Of a stretch of 62,828 nucleotides of DNA, positions 23,932 to 33,221 are shown in pieces. How positions within the stretch are numbered: position 1 is the stretch's first letter; every line of letters starts with the position of its first letter. The position numbers and the translations under genes are program-made. The DNA is taken from contig JACQZF010000015.1 of the NCBI GenBank assembly GCA_016213945.1, forward strand, positions 1 to 62,828. The letters are read 5' to 3'. The DNA comes from Nitrospirota bacterium (GTDB taxonomy: Bacteria; Nitrospirota; Thermodesulfovibrionia; UBA6902). The notes under the pieces were generated by a model. The model was not told where the DNA came from. It ran no database searches and worked only from the letters and a program-made list of their open reading frames with translations.

Positions 23932-26900
23932 AAGCCTCAAGCTGTATCTCGGAGCAGGTTGTCTCCGCGCCGTCGAATGCGACGCTGAGACACGGTAGTG
24001 ATGCGTCCTGTTTGAGTCCTTTCAGCAAGGCGCTGACGATGGTGCCGGGCATACAGCCGAAAGGCATTGCGCTGATGATCCCCGATGCGCCGTGTTTAAC
24101 AAAATCCACTGCCTTGCCCATGCTCAGGACAGCCTCACCTTCAAAGGAATCATGGAGATACGGAGAGGCATTTTTCAATATTTCGGAGGTGGAAGGTTCT
24201 TTCACCGTCTTTAGAAATCCTTTAAACGGCTTTGCAAATTTGTGTTCTATCCTGTTCTGAACAAATCTTGTGGCTACCGTGCTCAGTAAATCCTTTGCGA
24301 GCTGCTGGGTGAACAGATCACTGCGCAGCCTTACGAGTGATTTCCTTAGCGACATAAGGTTCACATAATAGATCCATTCTTCCACCGGGGCCAGCCATAC
24401 CTCTCCGCCCAGGGCCTCGATCTTTCTGATAAGGTTTTCATTTGCAAACGTATTGTGCCTGACAAATATTTCTCCAATGATCCCGATGAGCGGCCTTTTC
24501 TCTCCGCTCTTTTTTATCTCTGAAAAATCCCTGCGCATATCGCTGAAAAGCGCGTCCATCGCGCCGTTATCGCTCTTCAGGGCCGTGCTTATCTTTTTCA
24601 GATACTCCTGATACAGGCGGTCTGTCCCGCCTTTATTGATCTCATAGGGCCTTGTCTCATGAAGACATTTCATCAGGAGCTCAACTGCGATGATCCCTCT
24701 CCATGCCTGTTTTGTAAAGTCCTTTCCGACCATCCCGAGCACAGTATAAAGGGACTCATCCTGGTTGGGGGAAAAAATCGGGACATCAGGAAAGCCCACC
24801 TCATCAAGCACCAGCCTGTGGAAGACATTATATTGCCCGAAACGGCACGGGCCCGCGCCTGACGGCATGAAAAAGGCGGCCCTGTCAGGTTCGAAATCCT
24901 TTGACATGGTTTTCTTCACCATATCGCCTGTCGTAATCGCGCACGGGTAACATTCTTTCCCGGAGACATGACGCCTCCCGATCTTGACGGTCTCCGTGTC
25001 GGGGATATTCATTACCTCGGCATCAAGACCGCACTTCTCAAAGGCGGCGGCAATGCCGAACGCATGGTCCGACATACGAGGTATATAAACAATCCGTTTA
25101 TGAAGCGCGGAAGAATCTTTCACTTTTTTTATTTTCTTTTCTTCTGTATTCTGACTTCTGACTTCTGACTTCTGACTTCCGCCTTCTGCCCTCTGCCCGT
25201 CGATGCTGTCAAGAAACGCCTCGCATCTTGTGATGACCCCGGCGTCTGCGCTGTGTTCATCGATCTCTATATGCAGAAACGGCTTGCCCGCCATGGTCTC
25301 ATTAAAAAAGTGATGAATGAACGAATCCGGGCCGCAGGAAAAATTGCCGATGTAGAGCGCGAATAATTTAGGGTTGTCCTTTATTATCTCGGCGGCCCTC
25401 AGAATATTCTGCCCTGACCTCCAGTACATGTTGGCCCACCTGCCTGAGATGTCAACAGAATCTAACGGTAAGTAGTCCATGGGGATTGAAAACACTCCGA
25501 GCGCCGCAAGCTTCTTCGGTATCTCGAGATTGATCCCGTTATCAAAGGCATTGTAGGGACGGCCAAGAATAACTATCGTCCTTCCGGTTATGTTTGCCAG
25601 GACCTCCTCGCCGCGTTTTTTTATGGCGGAGGCAAACTCCTTCTGCGCGCGCTCCGCTTTTTCAAGCGCTTCCTTTATGGCGGTCTTTGTTATGCGAAAG
25701 GTTTTGAGATATTTAAACAGTTCATCTACGAGATACTGCCTTCCCCGGTCATGGTTGATTATCGGCTTGAGCAGTCTGACATTTCTAAAGGCTATCCCCG
25801 CAAGATAAGGCATGGTCTGAGCGTATGGACAGGCAAAGCTCCGGACGGATTCACTGTCGGGATTGAAGTTTATAAAACTCGGCAGGAATATCGCGTCGAC
25901 ATTTTTGTCCATCAGGTCTTTTATATGGCCGTGCGCAACTTTGTGCGGGAAGCAGCTTTCTGAAAGGATATTCTCAACGCCCTTGTTTATTATCTGCCTG
26001 TTCGTGTTGTTTGAAAGTTCAACTTCAAAACCGAGCTCCCAGAGAAGCGTGCTCCATAACGGCAGGTGATCGTGGAAGAAAAATATCCTCGGAATGCCTA
26101 TCCGAATATTATTTGGTCTTTGACTTCTGACTTCTGACTTCTGACTTCTGACTTTTTCATATTCCCTGTGCGCTCTCGTGAGCAGCTCTTCTCTTTCGGC
26201 AAACAGGTCAGGCATGTTCTGCGAAGAAACCTTCTGCTTTCGCTTGACGTCATATTTTTCGCACCTGCTGCCATAGTAGAGAGGTTCTTTCTCTCCCTCC
26301 ACCTGGACCCTGTTTATCTCGCACAGATTATCGCAGCCCCTGCACATGAAGGACTTGATTTCGTAACTTCTCTTTGACAGGTCGAAGCCCTTGAACCGTG
26401 AAGAGGTATCACCCCCCCTGTATCCCCCCTTAGTAAGGGGGGAATTTAAGGGGGGTGACTTCTGACTACTGACTACTGACTTCTGGCTTTCCATATGTCT
26501 CTTCGCTATTATCGCCATGCCGATCGCGCCTGTTACGTCATGATGGGGCGGCACGATGATCTCCCTGCCGACATAATTTTCAAAGGCGGCAACAACGGAT
26601 TTATTGAAAGCAACACCGCCCTGGAAAAATATCTTTTTGCCGACAGCCCTGTCGCTGACAACGCGGTTAATGTAATTCTGGACTATGGAGTAAGCGAGCC
26701 CCGCAGTGAGGTCTTCTTTTGCGGCGCCCTTCTGTTGTTTTGACAGGAGAGAATTTTCCATGAACACAGTGCATCTCTCACCAAGGGAACAGGGCTTTTC
26801 AGATTTAAATGCGATCTCGGCAAATTCGTTCTTCACTGCGATGCCGAGCTTCTCAGCCTGTTCCTCAAGGAAAGAGCCGGTCCCGGCTGCGCACGCCTTG

Positions 26901-28234
26901 TTCATTTCAAAATCAACAATGATGCCGTCTCTTATGGAAATATATTTTGAATCCTGCCCGCCTATCTCAAAAATAGTATCTACTTCAGGGTCAATCTCTA
27001 TTGCTGCCTGGGCCTGCGCGGTGATCTCATTCTTAACAATATCCGCACCCACAAAATCCGCGATCATATACCTGCCGGAGCCTGTTGTACCGACACCGCA
27101 GATGTTTACCTTGTCTCCGACTTCAGCCCCTATTTCCTCAAGGCCCTGCTTAACCGCCTCAATGGGCCTTCCCGCAGTCATGAGATATCTCTTTGCGAGC
27201 AGTCTGCCCTCTTCATCAAGGACGGCAAGATTAGTGCTTATTGATCCGATATCAATACCGAGGTAGGCGTTTAAAGGCAGTGACGGGTGACGGGTGACGG
27301 GTGACGAGTTCAAAGATGAATCATATTTTCCGTTTTTCTCCTGACTCCTGACTTCTGACTCCTGACTCCCTGTTTTTCTGAGTGGTTTATGCCCGGCGCT
27401 ATCGTCTTTCAGGGATTCAATCAATAATTTCAGTTTTTCTATTTCAAAAGGATTTTCTTTTCCTTCCTCCATGTCTTTCAGCGCTGCGCCTATCGCCGTC
27501 ATTATCGCGAAGTGTTCAGGGATTATCAGGTTGTCTGCGGACAATACTTCTCTGAACGCCCTGACAACGCCTTTGTTGGCTGCGACCCCGCCCTGAAAAC
27601 TGATGGGCTGAGGCAGTTCCATGTTTTTGCATATGCTCCCTTTGAAATTTCTCGCAACCGCAAAACAAAGCCCCGCGACAATTTCCTCAACAGGCGTAGC
27701 TATCTGCTGAAGATGGATCATGTCCGATTTCGCGAAAACGCTGCACCTGCCGGCGATCCTTGGAGGATGTTTGGATTTCAGAGACATCTCGCTGAATTCC
27801 TCAATGGCGAGGTTCAGCCTCTCCGCCTGCTGGTCGATAAATGACCCCGTGCCTGCCGCACAGGCGGAGTTCATGGAGAATTCTTTGATCGCCCCTTTTT
27901 CAAGGAGGATGAGCTTTGAATCCTCGCCGCCCATTTCCATGACGGTTTTGACATCAGGGAAAAATTTCCTGGTTGAATAACTGATGGCGACGACTTCATT
28001 TACAGGTTTGATGCCGAATGCGCCGGCAATGATCTTACCCGCTGAACCGGTAACGGAGAGTGACAGGTCCGGCCCTGAAGGCAGTGGCGTTATGCCTTTT
28101 AGTAATTCATAAGCAACCGCAAGCGGATTACCCTTGTGCCTGACGTATCTGGTCTCAAGGATATTTCCTGCGATATCCAATATTACAAATTTTACGCTTA
28201 CTGAACCTGCATCAAGTCCTATGAATCTCTTCAT
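23885..28234 (-). CDS. Acyl-CoA dehydratase activase-like fusion (2x BcrAD_BadFG + DUF2229 + HgdB-like)
   Basis: The 1449-aa protein fuses two ASKHA-type activator domains (FIGLDAGSVSVKFVILD at the start; YLGIDIGSISTNLAVLDEEG near 325), each with the ACAAGTGSFxxxQAExL motif, to DUF2229 (FMCRGCDNLCEINRVQ; IGIPRIFFFHDHLPLW) and a HgdB/FldB-like part (SGKECYPCAITTGDM). Activators of 2-hydroxyacyl-CoA dehydratases use ATP to inject an electron from a [4Fe-4S] cluster; the substrate of these long fusions is not established. Four stretches are repeat-encoded, including [10 protein letters not shown]-type linkers (about 25140-25200, 26118-26156, 26405-26490, 27280-27375), all at domain boundaries. 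Cytoplasmic, oxygen-sensitive by family. Confidence 0.85.
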   Translation of the reverse strand: MKRFIGLDAGSVSVKFVILDIAGNILETRYVRHKGNPLAVAYELLKGITPLPSGPDLSLSVTGSAGKIIAGAFGIKPVNEVVAISYSTRKFFPDVKTVMEMGGEDSKLILLEKGAIKEFSMNSACAAGTGSFIDQQAERLNLAIEEFSEMSLKSKHPPRIAGRCSVFAKSDMIHLQQIATPVEEIVAGLCFAVARNFKGSICKNMELPQPISFQGGVAANKGVVRAFREVLSADNLIIPEHFAIMTAIGAALKDMEEGKENPFEIEKLKLLIESLKDDSAGHKPLRKTGSQESEVRSQEKNGKYDSSLNSSPVTRHPSLPLNAYLGIDIGSISTNLAVLDEEGRLLAKRYLMTAGRPIEAVKQGLEEIGAEVGDKVNICGVGTTGSGRYMIADFVGADIVKNEITAQAQAAIEIDPEVDTIFEIGGQDSKYISIRDGIIVDFEMNKACAAGTGSFLEEQAEKLGIAVKNEFAEIAFKSEKPCSLGERCTVFMENSLLSKQQKGAAKEDLTAGLAYSIVQNYINRVVSDRAVGKKIFFQGGVAFNKSVVAAFENYVGREIIVPPHHDVTGAIGMAIIAKRHMESQKSVVSSQKSPPLNSPLTKGGYRGGDTSSRFKGFDLSKRSYEIKSFMCRGCDNLCEINRVQVEGEKEPLYYGSRCEKYDVKRKQKVSSQNMPDLFAEREELLTRAHREYEKVRSQKSEVRSQRPNNIRIGIPRIFFFHDHLPLWSTLLWELGFEVELSNNTNRQIINKGVENILSESCFPHKVAHGHIKDLMDKNVDAIFLPSFINFNPDSESVRSFACPYAQTMPYLAGIAFRNVRLLKPIINHDRGRQYLVDELFKYLKTFRITKTAIKEALEKAERAQKEFASAIKKRGEEVLANITGRTIVILGRPYNAFDNGINLEIPKKLAALGVFSIPMDYLPLDSVDISGRWANMYWRSGQNILRAAEIIKDNPKLFALYIGNFSCGPDSFIHHFFNETMAGKPFLHIEIDEHSADAGVITRCEAFLDSIDGQRAEGGSQKSEVRSQNTEEKKIKKVKDSSALHKRIVYIPRMSDHAFGIAAAFEKCGLDAEVMNIPDTETVKIGRRHVSGKECYPCAITTGDMVKKTMSKDFEPDRAAFFMPSGAGPCRFGQYNVFHRLVLDEVGFPDVPIFSPNQDESLYTVLGMVGKDFTKQAWRGIIAVELLMKCLHETRPYEINKGGTDRLYQEYLKKISTALKSDNGAMDALFSDMRRDFSEIKKSGEKRPLIGIIGEIFVRHNTFANENLIRKIEALGGEVWLAPVEEWIYYVNLMSLRKSLVRLRSDLFTQQLAKDLLSTVATRFVQNRIEHKFAKPFKGFLKTVKEPSTSEILKNASPYLHDSFEGEAVLSMGKAVDFVKHGASGIISAMPFGCMPGTIVSALLKGLKQDASLPCLSVAFDGAETTCSEIQLEAFMHQAGECMERTAGL
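25140..25200 (-). repeat. Heptanucleotide repeats in the activase gene, copy 1
   Basis: Tandem TGACTTC units (7 nt) read on the minus strand as a seven-residue period (SQKSEVR). Frame is kept. Confidence 0.85.
26118..26156 (-). repeat. Heptanucleotide repeats in the activase gene, copy 2
   Basis: About four TGACTTC units in frame, encoding [13 protein letters not shown] between the second activator domain region and DUF2229 parts. Confidence 0.85.
26405..26490 (-). repeat. Palindromic plus heptanucleotide repeat in the activase gene
   Basis: A CCCCCCTTAGTAAGGGGGG-type palindrome encoding NSPLTKGGYRGG is followed by TGACTNC heptamers (SQKSVVSSQKS), all in frame. Confidence 0.85.
27280..27375 (-). 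repeat. Two kinds of heptanucleotide repeats in the activase gene
   Basis: GTGACGG x4 (about 27280-27308, encoding SSPVTRHPS) and CTGACTY units (about 27340-27370, encoding SQESEVRSQE) lie between the two activator domains. Confidence 0.85.
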
Positions 28235-28243
28235 CAGGGCTAC

Positions 28244-28549
28244 CTACTTTTTTAAGGTCTTGCCTAATCTTTTCTCAATGGACTTTACTTTTCCATTGAT
28301 CCTGTCAGGCTTACCTTTTCTGTCGTCAATTGATATTGTCGTATACACCCGGTCTTCAGTCTTTAACACCGTTTGATGGCATTCTTTAATTAACTTCAGG
28401 ATATCACTCCAGTTGCCTTCGATAACGGTGCCCATCGGATTTATTTTATAAGGCAGGCCGCTTTCATCAACTATTTTCAATACCCCGGCAAGCCGGTCGC
28501 CTATGCTGCTGCCAGCGCCTATCGGAATTATACTGAATTCTACGAGCAT
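28244..28549 (-). CDS. MTH1187-family thiamine-binding-like protein
   Basis: The 101-aa protein MLVEFSIIPIGAGSSIGDRL... matches the MTH1187/YqgV family; its fold is ferredoxin-like and some members bind thiamine or its precursors. Conserved features include the GAGSS turn and PMGTVIEG. I start at ATG 28549 because AGAGGGGGAAG precedes it. A longer frame to 28717 runs through a palindromic repeat and is rejected. It lies 9 bp upstream of the activase gene on the same strand. Confidence 0.85.
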   Translation of the reverse strand: MLVEFSIIPIGAGSSIGDRLAGVLKIVDESGLPYKINPMGTVIEGNWSDILKLIKECHQTVLKTEDRVYTTISIDDRKGKPDRINGKVKSIEKRLGKTLKK

Positions 28550-28571
28550 CTTCCCCCTCTTTTTAGAGTTG

Positions 28572-28711
28572 TCAGGATAGTGAATGGTGTCATTCCCGCA
28601 AGCCCCGTACAAGTCGGGACAGGCTCCGCGCGTCGGGAATCCTTCTGAAAACAAAGAAAGATTCCGGACAAGCCAACAGTAGGTCGGACGGAGCCGCCGG
28701 AATGACAAAAG
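28572..28711. repeat. Palindromic intergenic repeat
   Basis: A block bounded by GGTGTCATTCCCGC and GCCGGAATGACA, with internal CGGGACAGGCTCCG and AGATTCCGGACAAGCC segments. It is of the same family as the blocks at about 53960-54060 and inside the pilX-like gene at 59875-59935. No gene is seen. Confidence 0.7.
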
Positions 28712-28772
28712 TGTCATCTTGATTGCAAAGTTGAATTAGTCACCTGAATCATTGCCCCTTTATCCGCTTTTA

Positions 28773-29084
28773 TTAGCCTTTGGAAAGCTTTTCCTTCTCC
28801 TTCTCGTACGCCTCTTTGCCGGCGTCTATCGCAGTGGAAATAAGTGACTTCTTATCTTCAACATAATGCTTGCCGTGCTCTACTGCGGATGTGACTTTTT
28901 CTTTTACTTGCCCGGCATACTCCGTGGCTTTTTTTCTGGTATCGTCAGTAAACTCCTTTATCTTTTCCCTCGTCTCTTTACCAGACTGAGGCGCAGTCAA
29001 TAGTGCGATCCCTGCTCCTACTACCCCTCCTAAAATAAATGCAAGAAGAACACTCCCTGATGAAAATCCTCTGTCGTCGTTCAT
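28773..29084 (-). CDS. YtxH-domain membrane-anchored protein
   Basis: The 103-aa protein has one N-terminal membrane segment (GSVLLAFILGGVVGAGIALL), then the YtxH signature TAPQSGKETREKIKE, and a long charged, amphipathic helix. YtxH/GvpP-like proteins are linked to stress and envelope; no enzyme activity is known. It follows the DUF948 gene by 4 nt, a pair commonly seen together. AGGAGG-type site (TTAAGACAATG region with AGGTTAAGAC) precedes the ATG. Confidence 0.8.
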   Translation of the reverse strand: MNDDRGFSSGSVLLAFILGGVVGAGIALLTAPQSGKETREKIKEFTDDTRKKATEYAGQVKEKVTSAVEHGKHYVEDKKSLISTAIDAGKEAYEKEKEKLSKG

Positions 29085-29088
29085 TGTC

Positions 29089-29478
29089 TTAACCTCCTTT
29101 TTTAATTAACCCTTGCGCCAATACGCTCAGGGCTGTTTTTATTCCGGTCCCAAAACTCGATGTCGAGACCAAAAGTAATGTTTGTATCTTTCTGATAAAG
29201 CTGTTTATATCCCCGATGATCGCCCCTGTCTCACCCACTGCCTTTGTTAAATGCTGTACGTCGCTGATTGACTGGTCCAGCTTTGCGGCAACCTGGTTCG
29301 TTTTGTCCACGGTCTCATTAAGTTTGGCAATCAGCGGAGTTAATGACGCCAGCGTGGTTTTTAAGAATTCTTCGGCAGCCTTCGCAGTCCTTGTAATCTG
29401 CAAGACGGCGGGAATTAAGAATGCCACCAGTACGATTACTGCCCCTGCTATGATTCCCCAGAAAAATTGCGTTTGCAT
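29089..29478 (-). CDS. DUF948 membrane protein
   Basis: The 129-aa protein begins MQTQFFWGIIAGAVIVLVAF with one membrane helix, followed by a coiled-coil-like region (AKLNETVDKTNQVAAKLDQSI) typical of DUF948. I use ATG 29478, with AGAGGAGCGCTTT upstream; the longer frame has no ribosome-binding site and runs antisense into the ftsH leader. Function unknown; co-transcribed with the YtxH gene. Confidence 0.8.
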   Translation of the reverse strand: MQTQFFWGIIAGAVIVLVAFLIPAVLQITRTAKAAEEFLKTTLASLTPLIAKLNETVDKTNQVAAKLDQSISDVQHLTKAVGETGAIIGDINSFIRKIQTLLLVSTSSFGTGIKTALSVLAQGLIKKGG

Positions 29479-29698
29479 AAAGCGCTCCTCTTTGTTCTTT
29501 ATTTTTATGATAATGCAAAGGCCTGTATTCTTAGAAAGCATTTTACCAATATACAGGAAACGTTGCAAGCGATTTTTTCCGTCATTTTTCACCCGCTGCC
29601 GCAATATTTCTTGACTATTGCCGGGAGAATGATAAAATAATGCTAAACAATTATCTTTAAAACGGGTCATTGGAAATTTCAAAAGAGGTGAAAATAAA

Positions 29699-31579
29699 AT
29701 AACTCCTTCCGACGGAAAACCAAAAAATCTGCAGTGGGTATTGGCCTTCGCTCTAATGGCTGCCTCCATTTTCTTTCTTTTATGGGGACCGTGGGGCCAG
29801 TTCGGCAATGTAAAGAGCGAAAAAGAATACATCATCAATTACAGTCAGTTTCTTGAACAGCTCAATTCCGGTAACATCCAATCCGTCACTTTAACAAATT
29901 TACAGGTAAGCGGAGAGTTGAAAATAGAGGCTTCTCTCATAGTTTCTGGAGAAAAAGAACCGCGGTCCATAAAATTTTTTCAGTCCTTCCTCCCGTCCTT
30001 CCAGGGGGAAAACCTGATTTCAAGCCTCAGGGAAAAAGGCGTAGCAATAAGTGTAGTGCCCCCTGAGAAAATGTCCCCCTTCTGGCAATTCATAACCGGC
30101 CTGCTTCCGTGGGTCCTTATTATCGGGGTTTGGATATTGATCATGCGCGGCGCTCAGCGCGTTCAGGGCGGGCCCGGAGGACTTTTTTCATTCGGGGCGA
30201 GCAAGGCAAAACTTCACGATGTGCAAAAATCGCAGGTGACCTTCAAGGACGTCGCAGGTATGGAGAACGCGAAAAAAGAACTTGAGGAGACCATCGAGTT
30301 CCTCAAGAACCCCTCAAGGTTCAAAAGACTCGGCGCAAAGGTGCCAAGAGGCGTCCTTCTCGTAGGGCCTCCGGGCACGGGTAAAACCTTGTTGGCGCGC
30401 GCAGTGGCCGGAGAGGCAGGTGTCCCTTTTTACAGCATCAGCGCGTCGGAGTTTATAGAGATGTTTGTCGGCGTCGGCGCATCGCGTGTCAGGGACATGT
30501 TTCAAAAGGCCAAGGCCAACCCGCCGAGCATTATCTTCATAGATGAAATTGACTCTGTGGGACGCACGCGCGGCGCAGGACTTGGCGGAGGACATGATGA
30601 GAGGGAACAGACTCTGAACCAGCTTTTAAGCGAGCTGGACGGGTTTGAGGCGCATCAGGAGGTAATCGTCATTGCGGCAACAAACAGGCCTGACGTACTC
30701 GACCCTGCCCTTCTGAGACCCGGACGTTTCGACAGGCACGTAATAATTGACAGGCCGGGGCTGAAAGACAGGAAGGCCATTCTTGAAGTGCACGTTAAAA
30801 ACAAGACCCTGTCGGATGATGTTGACCTCGAAAAAATTGCACGGGGCACTCCCGGCATGTCAGGAGCGGACCTGGAAAATCTTGCCAATGAAGCTGCGCT
30901 TACTGCGATAAGGAAGAATAAAGAAAAGATCGGTACGGACGATTTTGAAGAAGCGCGGGATAAAGTCCTGATGGGCACGGTAAGAGAAGAATCCATAAGC
31001 GACCTTGAAAAGCGTATCACGGCATACCACGAGGCAGGACATGCCCTTGTGGCCCATGAACTTCCCGGGACTGACCCGATCCACAAAGTGAGTATTATTC
31101 CGAGAGGCATGGCAATGGGGATGACCCAATTGCTCCCTGAAGAAGACAGGCATTATTATCCCAAAACATATCTCATGAACAAATTAAGCGTAGCGCTTGC
31201 CGGCAGAGTAGCGGAAAAGATCATCTTCAATGACTTGAGCACAGGAGCGCAAAGCGACTTGAAAGAGGCGTCTTCCCTCGCAGAAAAGATGGTTGCTCAA
31301 TGGGGCATGAGCGACAAGGTAGGGCCGATAAGTTTTGGCCGCGGCGAAGAGCATCCGTTCTTAGGCAGGGAGCTGGCACTTCCAAAACGGTACAGCGAAG
31401 ACCTGGCATGGCTCATGGACCAGGAGATAAGGAAATTGATAGTCGAGGCTGAGGCAAAGGCTGAAGAGGTATTAAATGCAAACAGGAATATTCTTGAAAA
31501 ATTAGCAGGAGAACTTATAAAGACCGAAGTGCTGGACAAAGAGGACGTGGAACGGATAATCAGGGCATCCAGGTCTTAG
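29699..31579 (+). CDS. ftsH: ATP-dependent zinc metalloprotease FtsH (AUA start?)
   Basis: FtsH is the membrane AAA+ protease that degrades misassembled membrane proteins and regulators such as LpxC. Two membrane segments (residues ~14-31 and ~125-145), Walker A GPPGTGKT, Walker B IIFIDEID, the SRH region [20 protein letters not shown] and the zinc motif HEAGH are all present. The first standard start is TTG 29741, but that lies inside the first membrane helix. An ATA at 29699 follows AGAGGTG by 8 nt and adds [14 protein letters not shown], a proper cytoplasmic lead. I annotate the ATA start with caution. Final length 626 aa, normal. Confidence 0.9.
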   Translation: MTPSDGKPKNLQWVLAFALMAASIFFLLWGPWGQFGNVKSEKEYIINYSQFLEQLNSGNIQSVTLTNLQVSGELKIEASLIVSGEKEPRSIKFFQSFLPSFQGENLISSLREKGVAISVVPPEKMSPFWQFITGLLPWVLIIGVWILIMRGAQRVQGGPGGLFSFGASKAKLHDVQKSQVTFKDVAGMENAKKELEETIEFLKNPSRFKRLGAKVPRGVLLVGPPGTGKTLLARAVAGEAGVPFYSISASEFIEMFVGVGASRVRDMFQKAKANPPSIIFIDEIDSVGRTRGAGLGGGHDEREQTLNQLLSELDGFEAHQEVIVIAATNRPDVLDPALLRPGRFDRHVIIDRPGLKDRKAILEVHVKNKTLSDDVDLEKIARGTPGMSGADLENLANEAALTAIRKNKEKIGTDDFEEARDKVLMGTVREESISDLEKRITAYHEAGHALVAHELPGTDPIHKVSIIPRGMAMGMTQLLPEEDRHYYPKTYLMNKLSVALAGRVAEKIIFNDLSTGAQSDLKEASSLAEKMVAQWGMSDKVGPISFGRGEEHPFLGRELALPKRYSEDLAWLMDQEIRKLIVEAEAKAEEVLNANRNILEKLAGELIKTEVLDKEDVERIIRASRS

Positions 31580-31896
31580 TGCAGAGTCCTTACGAAATTC
31601 CTGTATTCTGACGGCGGATCGATGATCTGCAGGCCCACGCTGTTTGTCAGATCATCAGGTGAATTATCAATGGCCCACTTAACATGGCAGTTGAGGTTTA
31701 TTATCTTTCCATTGTGGAGTTCAAGCTCAAGGTCGATTTCCTTGCCGGGGACATATTCATTGTTCTTTGCAGGGGCGGTAGTCATATATATGCCGTCTTC
31801 GGAAAGGTTCTCGATGAACACCGAACAGTTTTTAGTGCAAGAAATACGTTCAGCCTTTAAATTGACCGTTACCCTCTTTGACTGTCTTTTTTCCAT
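31576..31896 (-). CDS. PilZ-domain protein
   Basis: The 106-aa single-domain protein has the c-di-GMP-binding pattern: RxxxR-like KRQSKRVTV at the N-terminus and ENLSEDGIYM (D/NxSxxG). It likely acts as a c-di-GMP receptor; motility, pili or exopolysaccharide are the usual outputs, and the window holds a pilin operon and an HD-GYP phosphodiesterase. Convergent with ftsH with a 4-nt overlap at the stops. Confidence 0.88.
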   Translation of the reverse strand: MEKRQSKRVTVNLKAERISCTKNCSVFIENLSEDGIYMTTAPAKNNEYVPGKEIDLELELHNGKIINLNCHVKWAIDNSPDDLTNSVGLQIIDPPSEYRNFVRTLH

Positions 31897-31985
31897 TTGA
31901 CCCCTTCTCTTTGTTAGTGTTTAAATAAATTGCTGTGTGAGTATATCAAAACGTTTAGAAAAATGGAATTGGTTTTCCCTGTTCA

Positions 31986-32015
31986 TTGACATACTAAAAT
32001 TACAATGGCTAAAAT
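31986..32015 (+). promoter_or_regulatory. Candidate sigma-70 promoter for the fmdB-like gene
   Basis: A perfect TTGACA (31986-31991) and TAAAAT (32010-32015) with 18-bp spacing, 26 bp before the start. Confidence 0.55.
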
Positions 32016-32040
32016 AAATAACATCAATTTGGAGGTAACG

Positions 32041-32250
32041 ATGCCTATTTATGAATATATATGTTTGAAATGCAATAACAGGTTCGCCATGCTTCAGAGT
32101 TTACATCCTGAGGAAAAGAATACGGAATGCCCGAACTGTTCTTCAAGGGAAGTAAAAAAGGCGCTGTCGTCTTTTAGCTGCTCAACCGGGTCGGGAAGCG
32201 GGTTTTCACCTTCAACGCCTTCTCATGGTTTCGGTGGCGGCGGAGGCTGA
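32041..32250 (+). CDS. FmdB-family zinc-ribbon protein
   Basis: The 69-aa protein MPIYEYICLKCNNRF...ECPNCSS has the two CxxC pairs of FmdB-type putative regulatory proteins, followed by a serine/glycine-rich tail. GGAGG lies 5 nt before the ATG. Proposed to act as a regulator in some methylotrophs; no function is established in general. Confidence 0.88.
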   Translation: MPIYEYICLKCNNRFAMLQSLHPEEKNTECPNCSSREVKKALSSFSCSTGSGSGFSPSTPSHGFGGGGG

Positions 32251-32309
32251 GGGGCTTCTCACTGCTGAGCAGGTTGTTCAGTCAGGCTAACACAATATAA
32301 GTCAGCGGA

Positions 32310-32885
32310 TTATTCTTCAAGCCAGTGCTTGACGCACTCGATCTCATCTTCAGTCAATTCCATTATCGGACGGTTTCTTTCTTCCGTTATCAGTGTCATA
32401 GTTTTATCAAATTGCAGCCTGAAAATTCCGAGCGTATCGGCAAATCCCGGTGAAACGGCCCCGCAATACTTTAACGCGGTTTTAAAGTTTTTAACAGCCT
32501 CTTTTTCATTGCCCATCTGCACATAAGCAGAACCCCTTGCAAAATATGCGGCTCCGTGATCAGGCTTCAACTCTATGGTTTTGTCAAAATCTGAAACGGC
32601 TTTTTTAAAATCTTCTTTTGACATACAGGCTATCCCCCGGTAAAAGTGCGCTCGAATATTATTGTCGTTCATATTCACGACCCTGCCGAAATCGTCGATA
32701 GCCTTTTCAACCCGCCCCGTCTGAAGATACGCAACCCCCCTGCTGAGAAATGCGATCTCCGTTGTCGCTCCGGCCTCAATAGCCTCTGTAAAGGCGTCTA
32801 TGCTTTTCTTTTTTTCCCCCTCCATGAAAAGTTGCTGGGCCTTGTGCAACAGGGCCCTTGCGTTTATGTTGCTTCTTCTTTTCAA
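32310..32885 (-). CDS. TPR-repeat protein
   Basis: The 191-aa protein contains three or four tandem tetratricopeptide repeats (AIEAGATTEIAFLSRGVAYL; NIRAHFYRGIACMSKEDFKK; HGAAYFARGSAYVQMGNEKE). No signal peptide, so probably a cytoplasmic scaffold for protein-protein contacts. Partner unknown. Stands alone on the minus strand. Confidence 0.75.
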   Translation of the reverse strand: MKRRSNINARALLHKAQQLFMEGEKKKSIDAFTEAIEAGATTEIAFLSRGVAYLQTGRVEKAIDDFGRVVNMNDNNIRAHFYRGIACMSKEDFKKAVSDFDKTIELKPDHGAAYFARGSAYVQMGNEKEAVKNFKTALKYCGAVSPGFADTLGIFRLQFDKTMTLITEERNRPIMELTEDEIECVKHWLEE

Positions 32886-33059
32886 TATATACTTATTCCA
32901 TCCGGGTAGTTAAAGACAGGTCGTTTGCAGCAACTGTCTTTATTTCATTTATAGCAGATTTAAATTAAATTGCAACTCTCTGCAGGTGTTGAATAGTGTT
33001 TTGCCGGAATTTCCAACAGGGTTGCCTCCCGTATTGTCAAAATCGGTTATAATAATTCT

Positions 33060-33212
33060 GTGGCAACAAAAACAGCTTCCAGAAAACCTGCCAATAAGAA
33101 ATATCCCCGGGAAAAACAATCCGCTCCTGTCTGTTTTAACAGGGACTGCAAGCTGAGAAAACAGAAGGCCTGTATGGGTTTTGAAGGCTGTCCGGGCTTT
33201 AAGGGAAAATAA
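33060..33212 (+). CDS. Small cysteine-containing ORF (50 aa), tentative
   Basis: From GTG 33060 the frame reads MATKTASRKPANKKYPREKQ (basic, disordered) and then a Cys cluster CFNRDCKLRKQKACMGFEGC (C-x4-C-x7-C-x5-C) before the stop at 33212. A TATAAT box (33048-33053) ends 6 nt before the GTG, which would make the message leaderless; there is no ribosome-binding site and no good -35. The cluster could bind zinc. No family recognised. Confidence 0.4.
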   Translation: MATKTASRKPANKKYPREKQSAPVCFNRDCKLRKQKACMGFEGCPGFKGK

Positions 33213-33221
33213 TAGCGATTT

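Noticed and set aside
24880-24900. T-loop-like GGTTCGAAATCC as a tRNA
   Set aside because: It lies inside the activase coding sequence and no acceptor or anticodon stems match.
26706-27266. Long plus-strand frames opposite the activase gene
   Set aside because: Antisense shadows of a clearly conserved gene; no family-like sequence.
28550-28717. Longer start of the MTH1187-family gene
   Set aside because: The extra 56 codons run through a palindromic intergenic repeat; ATG 28549 has a strong ribosome-binding site.
29479-29838. Longer start of the DUF948 gene
   Set aside because: It is antisense to the ftsH start region and has no ribosome-binding site; ATG 29478 does.
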